This document shows positions 1 to 7,758 of a stretch of DNA of 18,148 bases, in pieces. The DNA comes from JANQLU01 sp964434955 (GTDB taxonomy: Bacteria > Planctomycetota > Planctomycetia > Pirellulales > Pirellulaceae), in contig CAYSXI010000104.1 in the NCBI GenBank assembly GCA_964434955.1, positions 1 to 18,148 of the forward strand, read 5' to 3'. The translations under genes were made by a program, and so were the position numbers. Below the pieces are notes generated by a model. That model was not told the origin of the DNA, searched no databases, and worked only from the letters and a program-made list of their open reading frames with translations. The stretch's first letter is position 1; every line of letters begins with the position of its first letter.

Positions 1-732
1 TACGCAAAAGTTCCGCGCGGCTTGATTGACAAGAAGTACGCCAAGCGCCTGGCTGAGCGGATTGATTTGGACAGATCGATCGAGGTTAAGTCGCATGGGA
101 TTCCACCACTTGCGGAGTCTGATTTGTTTGAGCGGCACACGACGCATATTGCGGCAGCCGATTCCGATGGCAACTGGGTCGCGATCACGTCGACCGTCAA
201 TACGACATTTGGTTCCAAAGTCATCGTGCCAGGCTTGGGCGTTGTCATGAACAACCAGATGGATGACTTCTCAATCGCCCCGGGCGTGCCCAACGCCTTC
301 GGCTTGGTCGGAAACGAAGCCAACGCGGTTCAGGCCGGCAAACGCCCGCTTTCGAGCATGAGTCCAACCATTGTTCTTAAAGACGGCAAACCGGTTATGA
401 CGGTGGGTGCCGCGGGTGGGCCAAAGATCATTACGCAGGCTCTCTTGGCGATTGTGCGGCGGATCGATTTGGGACAATCCATCGATCGGGCCGTCGGCGA
501 CGCAAGAATCCACCATCAGTGGTCGCCAGATATTCTATTCGTCGAAAAAACCAATCGGGAAAAAACCGTCAATGCTTTAAAACAAAAAGGCCATCGCGTA
601 CGCTTAATCAGCGCCGCCGGTGTTTGCCAGGGAATCACGTACGATCCTGAAACAAAACTGTTCACCGGCGCCCACGACCCTCGGGTCAAAGGAAAAGCAG
701 GCGGCCAAAGCGGGAAGACAAGAAGGAAATAG
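1..732 (+). CDS. ggt: Gamma-glutamyltransferase, C-terminal part (small subunit), 5' end outside window
   Basis: The frame is open to the left edge (first residues YAKVPRGLIDKKYAKRLAERI), so the gene is cut by the window and the TTG at 22 is not taken as a start. The family makes a proenzyme that cleaves itself before a conserved Thr, which becomes the nucleophile of the small subunit; it moves or hydrolyses the gamma-glutamyl group of glutathione and related compounds, usually outside the cytoplasmic membrane. The HTTH motif places that Thr at codon 139-141. After it come the family blocks TVNTTFGS, GVVMNNQMDDFS, KRPLSSMSPTIV and AAGGPKIITQ. The substrate loop reads AAGGPK where many members have GSPGGS-like residues. 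From the nucleophile to the stop is about 197 residues, close to the usual small subunit, so the 3' end is intact. The hydrolase gene follows after 3 bases. Confidence in the family is high. Confidence 0.95.
   Translation, partial: YAKVPRGLIDKKYAKRLAERIDLDRSIEVKSHGIPPLAESDLFERHTTHIAAADSDGNWVAITSTVNTTFGSKVIVPGLGVVMNNQMDDFSIAPGVPNAFGLVGNEANAVQAGKRPLSSMSPTIVLKDGKPVMTVGAAGGPKIITQALLAIVRRIDLGQSIDRAVGDARIHHQWSPDILFVEKTNREKTVNALKQKGHRVRLISAAGVCQGITYDPETKLFTGAHDPRVKGKAGGQSGKTRRK
723..727 (+). promoter_or_regulatory. Ribosome binding site inside the end of ggt for the hydrolase gene
   Basis: AAGGA ends 8 bases before the ATG at 736 and lies inside the last codons of ggt. It supports the ATG at 736 and translation of the two genes from one transcript. 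Confidence 0.6.
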
Positions 733-735
733 CGG

Positions 736-1644
736 ATGATTTCGACTAAAAACCTGGTGATTGTTTGCGCTGCGTTTATTGGGATGACGCAGTCGAGTTC
801 GGCGCAAGTTGAAAAGACGATTCTGCTTTGGCCTGACGGGGCACCGGGTGCTCTGGGGACGGAAGAGAAAGACAAGCCAAAACTTCATATTCGTATTCCC
901 AAAGACTGCAACGGTACGGCCATCGTCATCTTGCCCGGCGGAGGCTACAGGCATCTTGCCATGGGGCACGAGGGGAAAGATATCGCGGCGTGGTTTAATG
1001 GACTCGGCGCTGCAGCGTTTATTTGTGAATACCGTCATCGCGGAAAGGGTTACGGACACCCCGCCCCGATGCAGGACGCGCAACGGGCGATCCAATTGGT
1101 CCGCGCGAATGCCGACAACTGGGGTGTCAACAAGGACAAAGTCGGGGTGATCGGTTTCTCTGCGGGTGGGCACTTGGGTTCGACCGTGTCCAATCATTTT
1201 CAGGGGGATGACAAGGATTCGGAGGATGCCGTTTCAAAGCAGAGCCGCCGTCCGGATTTTTCGATTCTTTGTTACCCGGTGATTGCGTTGGGTGAGTCGT
1301 ACACACATGGCGGCTCGCAAAGAAATCTCTTGGGAAAGGACGCTGACGCAAAAATCGTTGAGAAGTTTTCCAACGAAAAACAGGTGACCAAAGAAACGCC
1401 GCCAACTTTTCTTTGGAGCACGGCGGACGATCGTGTGGTCAAAGTCGAAAACAGCCTGCAGTACTTTCGCGCCCTTCGGAAAAACAATGTTCCGGCGGCA
1501 CTGCATGTGTTTCCGTCAGGGCGGCATGGATTGGGAATGGCCAAGGGGAACAAAGAAGTCTCACAATGGACCAAGTTATGTGAGCAGTGGCTTCGCAATC
1601 AGAAGTTTCTGGATGCAAAAGCCGATCCGTCGCCGCAGCGATAA
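736..1644 (+). CDS. Secreted alpha/beta-hydrolase (acetyl-esterase / dienelactone-hydrolase-like)
   Basis: A 302-residue protein. Residues 1-23 form a Sec-type signal peptide (LVIVCAAFIG core, likely cleavage after SSA), so it should act in the periplasm or outside. The alpha/beta-hydrolase features are in order: an oxyanion-hole loop LPGGGY at 66-71, the nucleophile elbow GFSAGG with Ser142, an acid in TADDRV at 229-234, and His264 in GRHGLG. The pattern resembles planctomycete esterases annotated as acetyl xylan esterase or xylanase-associated hydrolases, which remove acyl groups from polysaccharides; the actual substrate cannot be read from the sequence. It starts 3 bases after ggt with a good ribosome binding site, so the two are probably co-transcribed, although no pathway obviously links them. 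Confidence in the fold and catalytic triad is high; confidence in the substrate is low. Confidence 0.85.
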   Translation: MISTKNLVIVCAAFIGMTQSSSAQVEKTILLWPDGAPGALGTEEKDKPKLHIRIPKDCNGTAIVILPGGGYRHLAMGHEGKDIAAWFNGLGAAAFICEYRHRGKGYGHPAPMQDAQRAIQLVRANADNWGVNKDKVGVIGFSAGGHLGSTVSNHFQGDDKDSEDAVSKQSRRPDFSILCYPVIALGESYTHGGSQRNLLGKDADAKIVEKFSNEKQVTKETPPTFLWSTADDRVVKVENSLQYFRALRKNNVPAALHVFPSGRHGLGMAKGNKEVSQWTKLCEQWLRNQKFLDAKADPSPQR

Positions 1645-1978
1645 TCTCAGCGACCGGTCGGGTCGTCGCGCGTCTTGGGCCAAAAAAAGAAGCACAAACC
1701 GAGTTTGTGCTTCTCAGTGACCCGTAATTCATCTCATGCAGCAAGTCGTGTGGGTCGATTGGCTTTCCCGTGTTCTTTCGGGACCGAAAGTATGCCAGCC
1801 GAATGTTGTCAAAATGTGAACGTTGTACGAAAAATCTGGAGGCGAAATCCGAGTTCGTTTCTGCTTGCATTGATTGCGGATTTGGACGCCGCAGGCGAAA
1901 CGTTTGGTTGTATTTCGTCCCGTTTTCATTGAGAATACGGAATTCGCCTTGCGGCGTTTCCTGAGTAACATTGCGGCC
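1645..1978. other. Intergenic region between the hydrolase and the ECF sigma factor
   Basis: This 334-base stretch contains no convincing gene. It holds the hairpin at 1688-1714 and a second small hairpin at 1775-1790 (CTTTCG stem, GGAC loop) without a T-run. The sigma-factor frame stays open upstream to 1874, but those extra residues do not resemble the family. The promoter of the sigma-kinase pair should lie here; no convincing -35/-10 pair was found. Confidence 0.6.
1688..1714 (-). terminator. Strong hairpin with T-run on the minus strand
   Basis: A 12-bp perfect stem (AGAAGCACAAAC paired with GTTTGTGCTTCT) closes a 3-base CGA loop. The plus strand has a run of seven A at 1682-1688 before the stem and no T-run after it. 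Read on the minus strand this is a textbook intrinsic terminator, hairpin followed by T7. It lies 44 bases past the plus-strand hydrolase stop, so it may also serve that gene as a weaker or processing hairpin. The structure is certain; the direction in which it works is not. Confidence 0.6.
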
Positions 1979-2575
1979 ATGAACCAGAACCCAGAAACAT
2001 CGATTAGTTTGCTTGACGCTGTCCGGGATGGGCAGGATGAATCAGCGTGGAAGCGGATGTTCGAGATCTATGAGCCACTCATTGAAAAATGGCTTCGACG
2101 ATTTTCTGCGCCCAATCAGGATATCAAGGACCTCGTTCAGGAGGTCATGATTGTCGTGATGAAAAAGATCAAGCAGTTTGATCATCGTGGCCATACAGGT
2201 GCTTTTCGAGGTTATCTCCGCGAGATTGCTCGACTTCAGCTTCTTCAATTTTGGAAGAATAAGAAAATTCAACCGATCGCGTATGGGGATTCGGATTTCC
2301 AGCAAGTGATCGAGCAACTGGAAGTCGAAACCAGCGAGCTTAGCCAACGCTGGAATATGGAATACGATGAGTACGTGCTCAAGTCAGTGATGAACTCGGT
2401 CAAAGGCGAATTCACGGACCAGACTTGGCAGGCGTTCCATGCGGTAACTTTCGAAGAGAGAAAAGCTTCGGAAGTCGCGGAGACTTTGGGAATTTCCACC
2501 AATGCGGTTTTCGTCGCGAAATCGCGCGTCCTGTCGCGAGTTCGCAAATATGGCGAAAATATCATCGATCTTTAG
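1979..2575 (+). CDS. ECF RNA polymerase sigma factor (kinase-associated type)
   Basis: A 198-residue sigma-70 family protein with only regions 2 and 4. Region 2 covers about residues 25-95 and includes DLVQEVMIVVMKKI, the core-binding helix, and the -10 recognition helix GAFRGYLREIARLQLLQFW. Region 4 lies near the C-terminus; its helix-turn-helix EVAETLGISTNAVFVAKSRV would contact the -35 element. The start at ATG 1979 is preferred because the family pattern begins with SISLLDAVRDGQDESAW; the open frame upstream adds 35 unrelated residues. No clear ribosome binding site precedes it, which is common in planctomycetes. The membrane kinase follows 142 bases downstream on the same strand. That kinase carries an anti-sigma-like zinc motif, so it is the probable partner that controls this factor. 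Confidence 0.9.
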   Translation: MNQNPETSISLLDAVRDGQDESAWKRMFEIYEPLIEKWLRRFSAPNQDIKDLVQEVMIVVMKKIKQFDHRGHTGAFRGYLREIARLQLLQFWKNKKIQPIAYGDSDFQQVIEQLEVETSELSQRWNMEYDEYVLKSVMNSVKGEFTDQTWQAFHAVTFEERKASEVAETLGISTNAVFVAKSRVLSRVRKYGENIIDL

Positions 2576-2717
2576 TGCCCCAACAACAGGAAATGGGCAA
2601 CCATTCTCCCTCAAATCCGAAGTTCTGCGGACGCGAAGGCAAAAAGTCTGAAAACATCGGCCGAATTTCGCCATATGATAGAGATAATCCGCGAAAGCCG
2701 TTTGGGGAAACGTTGAA

Positions 2718-4886
2718 GTGAACGAATCCAGGTCTTCTGAACCTGATGCCGCACTTAATCAATCGTCGGTCGAAGTATGCCCGGCGATGGACGAGCTGCG
2801 TGAGTTTTTGATCGGCAGCCTGGATGTTCGACGACAGCACGAGTTGGAAATCCACATCGGCCGCTGTGATGAATGTTGTGAGCAACTGGAACGGATTGAA
2901 GGCGAGCCGGCGGACGACACGCTGTTGAGCCGGTTGAGGCAGTTTGATACTTCCGTTGATTTTTCGAATCCGGAACCAACCGACTACAATGCCCCGGCGA
3001 TTCCAGACGAGCTTGCCAATCATCCCCGTTACGAAATCCTGGATCACATCGGGACCGGCGGGATGGGCCAGGTTTTTCGAGCGCGGCATCGCATCATGGA
3101 AAAAGACGTCGCGGTCAAAATCATCAAGCGGCAATTCATGTACGACGAGAACGCGGTCAAGCGTTTTCAAAAGGAGATCAAGGCGGCCGCCAAGTTAGAA
3201 CACAAACACATTGTTTCCAGCATCGATGCCGAGATTGAACATGACCTCAACATGCTGGTGATGGAATTTGTTCGCGGGAAGAAACTTTCCGAATACGTCG
3301 GTCCGAACAATCCGCTTCCGATTCGGCACTCTTGCCACTTTGCCCGCCAAGTCGCTTTGGGCCTGCAACACGCGATGGAGAAAGGATTGACCCATCGGGA
3401 TATCAAACCGCAAAACCTGTTGGTGGTCGCGGATGAAGGGTTGGTCAAGATTATGGACTTTGGTTTGGCAAAATTTGCCAGCGAGTCCGTGGGCGATGAT
3501 GAGGAGAGTTTGACGCTCGAAGGCGAATCGTTTGGTACCCCCGATTATGTTGCGCCCGAACAGATTCGTGATGCGAAAGCGGCGGACATACGGGCTGATA
3601 TCTATTCGCTCGGTTGCACGCTCTATTTCATGCTTACCGGTTCCAAGCCTTTTCCACTTGGGTCGGTTGGTGAGAAGTTGGCAGCCCATTTGGAAAAACA
3701 TGCGACGCCGATTGATCAGTTGCGACCGGAAGTCCCTCGGTCACTCTGCATGATTATTGAAAGAATGATGCACAAAGATGTTGACTCCCGATTCCAAACC
3801 CCTGCGGAGGTCGCTGAGGCCTTGACGCCTTGGAGCAAAAAAAACTGGAAAGATCATGCAGCCGCCAATGCCGTGGTCCATTCATCGGGCGCGGAGACTG
3901 CTCCCTTGGGCGGGACGATGACGGAGCATCCTCCAAACCTGCCGGGAAGCGACGCGGACGCAGGAAACTTGGTTACCGCGGCTCCGGGGCAGGAGACCTG
4001 GCAAGAAGATTCGTTCGCCGTCTACGATCAAGTGTCTTCAAACATGGTGACGGACACGCTGGATACCCCGGATTTAACTCCCAGTCTCCCGTTCACTTCG
4101 TCGCAATATTCGAACCGGCCCGCGGCGAAAAATTCATCAAACCGAAAATGGATTGGATGGACGGTGGGAGGAACCGTCGCGGTTGCGGCAATTCTGGTGC
4201 TCGTCTTCAGCCTGTCGATGCTCTGGAACAGGGGAGACGGTTCGAGTGGAAAACAAAAACCGCTCGCAGGAGGGGGCAATCCGCGCGTTCTCGTTGTGAT
4301 TCCGGCGCGAAACGCCTACTTCGACGAGTTGGAAGACATCCAGCGAGTCGCTGAATCGAGCGGTGTCGAGCTCGTTTTTACGTCGAGTCAAACAGGTGAT
4401 ATTCAAGTCATCGATAATCAACAAAAAGTTGTCAATCAGATCCGGGTAAGCCAGACATTGGACGCCATGTCAGCCAATGAATTCGATGCGGTCGTTTTCA
4501 CCGGCGCTTATACCGCCCCCGGAAGCCGCCAGGACCGGCCCCATGGAAATGTGACCGATGTCGAGTTCGCGTACGAACAGCGTTGGAATCGGACCGCAAA
4601 GCAATTTATCGATCGGATGTTTGAAAATGATCGTGTTGTCGCTTCGGTTTGTGGGGGCAACGCGGTATTGATCGAAACGCGAACGCTGGATGGCCATTCC
4701 GCGGCGACTTGCAAGTATATTCCCACCAACGACCAGCAAGCTCACGCTGGTTTGAACGTCAACTGGAAAGAGAACCAGAATGTGACGACTGACATGCGGC
4801 AAGGCAAAACGGGAAAGCTGGTGACGGCCAAAGAACATCAGGGAGAAAAGTTCTTCCGTGAAGTGCTGAAGCTGATCGGCAATTGA
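2718..4886 (+). CDS. Transmembrane Ser/Thr kinase with anti-sigma-like zinc motif and C-terminal DJ-1/PfpI domain
   Basis: A 722-residue protein in four parts. (a) Residues 20-60: CPAMDELREF then HIGRCDECC, an HxxxCxxC motif as in zinc-binding anti-sigma domains. (b) About 105-372: a Hanks-type kinase with glycine loop IGTGGMGQVF (111-120), VAVK with Lys134, HRDIKPQN with catalytic Asp228, DFG at 247-249 and APE at 279-281, so it should be active. (c) A Pro/Ser/Thr-rich linker and one membrane helix at about 478-503. (d) About 521-722: a DJ-1/PfpI-like domain with the nucleophile elbow VASVCGGNAVL, Cys645. Topology puts the kinase in the cytoplasm and the DJ-1-like domain outside. GTG at 2718 is the only common start after the in-frame stop at 2685. 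It lies downstream of an ECF sigma gene, which suggests that an external signal reaches the sigma factor through this kinase; this role is inferred. Confidence 0.9.
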   Translation: MNESRSSEPDAALNQSSVEVCPAMDELREFLIGSLDVRRQHELEIHIGRCDECCEQLERIEGEPADDTLLSRLRQFDTSVDFSNPEPTDYNAPAIPDELANHPRYEILDHIGTGGMGQVFRARHRIMEKDVAVKIIKRQFMYDENAVKRFQKEIKAAAKLEHKHIVSSIDAEIEHDLNMLVMEFVRGKKLSEYVGPNNPLPIRHSCHFARQVALGLQHAMEKGLTHRDIKPQNLLVVADEGLVKIMDFGLAKFASESVGDDEESLTLEGESFGTPDYVAPEQIRDAKAADIRADIYSLGCTLYFMLTGSKPFPLGSVGEKLAAHLEKHATPIDQLRPEVPRSLCMIIERMMHKDVDSRFQTPAEVAEALTPWSKKNWKDHAAANAVVHSSGAETAPLGGTMTEHPPNLPGSDADAGNLVTAAPGQETWQEDSFAVYDQVSSNMVTDTLDTPDLTPSLPFTSSQYSNRPAAKNSSNRKWIGWTVGGTVAVAAILVLVFSLSMLWNRGDGSSGKQKPLAGGGNPRVLVVIPARNAYFDELEDIQRVAESSGVELVFTSSQTGDIQVIDNQQKVVNQIRVSQTLDAMSANEFDAVVFTGAYTAPGSRQDRPHGNVTDVEFAYEQRWNRTAKQFIDRMFENDRVVASVCGGNAVLIETRTLDGHSAATCKYIPTNDQQAHAGLNVNWKENQNVTTDMRQGKTGKLVTAKEHQGEKFFREVLKLIGN

Positions 4887-4893
4887 CCACGAA

Positions 4894-4928
4894 AAGGCGC
4901 TGTCTGCCGATTGGCCTTGATGCGCCTT
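4894..4928. terminator. Weak inverted repeat between convergent genes
   Basis: AAGGCGC at 4894-4900 pairs with GCGCCTT at 4922-4928 (7 bp, 21-base loop). It lies in the 59-base gap between the kinase stop and the tatD stop. There is no T-run and the loop is long, so a terminator role is only suggested by its position. Confidence 0.3.
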
Positions 4929-4945
4929 GCATTCGCCAGTTCACG

Positions 4946-5740
4946 CTATGAAATTTGCAAACGGTCTTCAATTCCAAATAATTGAACGGCATTTTTGGTC
5001 GTGATTCGACCAAGTTCCTCGGTCGAGATCCCGTGCAATTCCGCCAGGCAAGAAGCCGTGTGAGTCACCAACGCCGGTTCGTTGGGGCGATGGCCTCGCT
5101 TGGGGTGCGGAGAGAGGTAGGGAGCGTCGGTTTCAATCAACAGTCGATCCAGAGGGACGGCCTTGGCGACCTGACGCAAATCATCAGATTTCTTGTAGGT
5201 GACCATGCCGGCGAAGCTGATGTGAAGACCGATGTCCAAACAGGCCTCGGCGTTCTCAAGGTCGCCGGAATACGAATGCATGATTCCACGGAGTGGAAAT
5301 TCGGATTGGTATTCGTTCAACAATTCAACAATGTCCTCGGCACAGTCTCGCATGTGCACGACAAAAGGAAGATTCGATTCGATCGCAAACTCGATATGCT
5401 GGCGAAAATGAACTTGCTGAAGATCAAAAGGACTGTAATCCCAGTAGCGATCCAACCCGGTTTCACCGATCGCAATCACCTTGGGGTGGCTTGCCAGCGC
5501 TTTGATTTTTTCCCAATCGTCTTGCCCAAGTTGGGACACATAGTTTGGTTGGATGCCAATGGCGGCAAAAACCGGGGCATGTTTTTCCGCGATCTGAACC
5601 GCCAGTTCACTGGACTCCGCATCGATTCCGATGCAAACGATGCCGCAAACATCGGCCGCCTGGCAATTGGCGAGCACCTCGTCCAGTCGACCGCTTAATT
5701 GTTCGTCATTTAAATGCGCGTGAGTATCAAAAAAAGCCAT
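4946..5740 (-). CDS. tatD: TatD-family metal-dependent deoxyribonuclease/hydrolase
   Basis: A 264-residue TIM-barrel metal hydrolase of normal family length. All metal ligands of TatD/YcfH/YjjV proteins are present: HAH (His7, His9) after FFDT, Glu93 in GETGLD, His129 in VVHMRD, His155 in MHSYSGD, and Asp205 in ETDAPYLSPHPKRG, followed by the usual RPNEP segment. Characterised members are divalent-metal-dependent 3'-5' exonucleases acting on DNA, linked to DNA repair; the substrate here is assumed from the family. No signal peptide or membrane segment is seen, so it is cytoplasmic. The ATG at 5740 is 7 bases after the stop of the ABC exporter gene, so it is very likely the last gene of that transcript. 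It converges with the kinase gene. Confidence 0.93.
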   Translation of the reverse strand: MAFFDTHAHLNDEQLSGRLDEVLANCQAADVCGIVCIGIDAESSELAVQIAEKHAPVFAAIGIQPNYVSQLGQDDWEKIKALASHPKVIAIGETGLDRYWDYSPFDLQQVHFRQHIEFAIESNLPFVVHMRDCAEDIVELLNEYQSEFPLRGIMHSYSGDLENAEACLDIGLHISFAGMVTYKKSDDLRQVAKAVPLDRLLIETDAPYLSPHPKRGHRPNEPALVTHTASCLAELHGISTEELGRITTKNAVQLFGIEDRLQIS

Positions 5741-5747
5741 CTTGGTT

Positions 5748-7712
5748 TTACAAATTTCCTATTGAATCATGTTGGCGACGTACCATTTCAGCGTAGAGAC
5801 CGTCTTTTGCAACCAACTGTTGATGAGTTCCGGATTCCACAATTTGGCCTTCGTCCAAGACGACAATTTGATCCGCATGGGTGATCGTCGATAGCCGGTG
5901 GGCGATCACGAACGTCGTCCGGTTTTTCAAAAGTTCCTGCATCGATTGCTGAATCAGTTGTTCGCTTTCGGTGTCGAGATTGCTTGTCGCTTCGTCCAGG
6001 ATCAGGATCTGGGGATTGGCCAAGAGGGCCCGGGCAATCGAAAGTCGCTGACGTTGTCCTCCGGATAACTTGACACCGCGCTCCCCGATAATGCTGTCGT
6101 ACTTTTCCGGTAACTCGACAATGAATTCTTCGGCGTTGGCGCGTCTCGCGACATCTTGAATTTGTTCGAAGGTTGCCTCGCGATTGGCGTAGGCAATGTT
6201 TTCGCGAATGCTGCCATCGAACAGAAATACTTCCTGTTGAACGATCCCGAGCAGCTCGCGAAAACTTTCGAGCTGGTAATCTTTCAAATCCCGGCCGTTC
6301 AAAAGGATTCGGCCCTCCGTAGGATCGTAAAAACGCGCCACGAGGTCGGTGATCGTAGACTTGCCGGCGCCGCTGCGTCCAACCAGCGCGACGACGCTTC
6401 CGCCATCCACTTTCAAATCGAAGTCGCGAATGACCTGGGTGTCGCCGTCATAAGAGAAGCTGACATTCTCAAAGACAATCGTTTCGACTTGAGGTTCGAC
6501 CTCAATTGCATTTTCTGCGTCTGGCTTATCAACCGGTGACTCAAGGACTTCGAAGACACGCTCCATGGATGCCAGCGAGCGCTGGAGTTCCGATACACTT
6601 TCTACCAACGCCCAAACGGGATTCAAAAGCAGGAAGGTGTAGAAGTGGAACGCGGTGATGTCACCGATCGTCGCATTTTCATAAAGATACCAATAGCCAC
6701 CGGCCCAGGTGATCACCACGGCAATCAATGACATCAGGAATCCCCAACTGCTCCAGAGAATGATCTCTCGAGAGTGGGCAAACATCCGCATTCGGGTGAT
6801 TGAATGATGGCCAACCGCGTATTCGTGTTCTTCCCGTCGTTCACCGAGAAACGCCCTCACCGCGCGAATGCCCTGGAACGCCTCACCGACGCGACCGTCG
6901 ACATGCGAAACTTCTTTTCGAATCGCGCGGTAGATCGGCCGGATGCGGCGGATGGCGATGAAGCTGATGAACATAATGGGTGGAATCACGGCCAACGCGG
7001 TCAACGCGAGTTTCCAGTTAACGACAAACAAGATGATCATCGCGATCAGCAGCCGAACGATTGCGACTCCAGGTGAAATCACGGCCATCTGAAGCAGGCC
7101 CGTGGTTTTGTTGATGTCGTCCGTGAGTCGCGAAATGATTCCGCCCGTCTTCATGTCGGACAGTCGATCCAGGGGCAATCGAAGCAGTTTTTCGAAAAGG
7201 GCGCGGCGAAGGGTCAGGATCACGCGAACGTTCAAGAGTTGCTGATTCCATGAACGGAAAAAGCCAAGTGCTTGGCTGCCCACAACGATTCCGATGTACA
7301 TCAACGCAACAACGTGAAGTGCGACAAGTTTCGAAGGTTGCTCTCCTTCGCCCAGCAGAATGTTGTCGATGATGTGGCGCATGAACAGCGGCTGAATCAT
7401 GTCCAGCACGGCCACCGACAATGCAAGAAGCACCAGGATCGCTACCAATCGCCAGTGTTTCCAAAGTCGATTCACGTAGAGTCGAAGGTATCCCCGGCGT
7501 TTGGCTTTTCTTTCGGGGTCGAGCTTGTTTTTGCCGGCCTCCTTTTTTGATGAATTCGAATCGGGCTTGCGACGATCCTTCTCGGGTTTTTGCTTCTGGC
7601 CAGACTCTTGTTCGTCGAGCAGTTCCTGATTGAACTCACCCTTGCGAAACTTTTCCTTGAACTCCTGAAATCGGCCTTTGGACGTTTCCGGAGGACGTTG
7701 ATGAAGACTCAT
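5748..7712 (-). CDS. ABC exporter, fused transmembrane and ATPase domains (MsbA/lipid- or multidrug-exporter type)
   Basis: A 654-residue half-transporter that would act as a dimer in the cytoplasmic membrane. Residues 1-75 are an unusually long Lys/Glu/Gln-rich tail with no hydrophobic stretch. Residues about 88-380 form the six-helix type I exporter domain, including DMIQPLFMRHIIDNILLG and GIISRLTDDI. The ATPase is complete: Walker A GRSGAGKS (445-452), Q-loop IVQQEVFLFDGSIRENIAY, signature LSGGQ (549-553), Walker B ILILDEATSNLD with Glu574, and H-loop His605 in VIAHRLST. The family exports lipids, drugs or peptides using ATP; which one cannot be decided here. It lies 46 bases after an ECF sigma factor and 7 bases before tatD on the same strand, so the three probably share a transcript. 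Confidence 0.93.
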   Translation of the reverse strand: MSLHQRPPETSKGRFQEFKEKFRKGEFNQELLDEQESGQKQKPEKDRRKPDSNSSKKEAGKNKLDPERKAKRRGYLRLYVNRLWKHWRLVAILVLLALSVAVLDMIQPLFMRHIIDNILLGEGEQPSKLVALHVVALMYIGIVVGSQALGFFRSWNQQLLNVRVILTLRRALFEKLLRLPLDRLSDMKTGGIISRLTDDINKTTGLLQMAVISPGVAIVRLLIAMIILFVVNWKLALTALAVIPPIMFISFIAIRRIRPIYRAIRKEVSHVDGRVGEAFQGIRAVRAFLGERREEHEYAVGHHSITRMRMFAHSREIILWSSWGFLMSLIAVVITWAGGYWYLYENATIGDITAFHFYTFLLLNPVWALVESVSELQRSLASMERVFEVLESPVDKPDAENAIEVEPQVETIVFENVSFSYDGDTQVIRDFDLKVDGGSVVALVGRSGAGKSTITDLVARFYDPTEGRILLNGRDLKDYQLESFRELLGIVQQEVFLFDGSIRENIAYANREATFEQIQDVARRANAEEFIVELPEKYDSIIGERGVKLSGGQRQRLSIARALLANPQILILDEATSNLDTESEQLIQQSMQELLKNRTTFVIAHRLSTITHADQIVVLDEGQIVESGTHQQLVAKDGLYAEMVRRQHDSIGNL

Positions 7713-7758
7713 GGTTCACAGGGGAATGGGCAAATGGCAAAAAAGAGTAGTTGTGGCA

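Noticed and set aside
604..1197. A 197-codon minus-strand frame across the end of ggt and the hydrolase
   Set aside because: It covers two genes with clear catalytic motifs on the other strand and has no recognisable pattern.
1874..1978. Upstream extension of the first ECF sigma gene by 35 residues
   Set aside because: The added residues do not resemble the N-terminus of the sigma family; the pattern starts right after ATG 1979.
4982..5698. A 238-codon plus-strand frame opposite tatD
   Set aside because: It is the mirror of a gene with all TatD metal ligands; its translation shows no domain.
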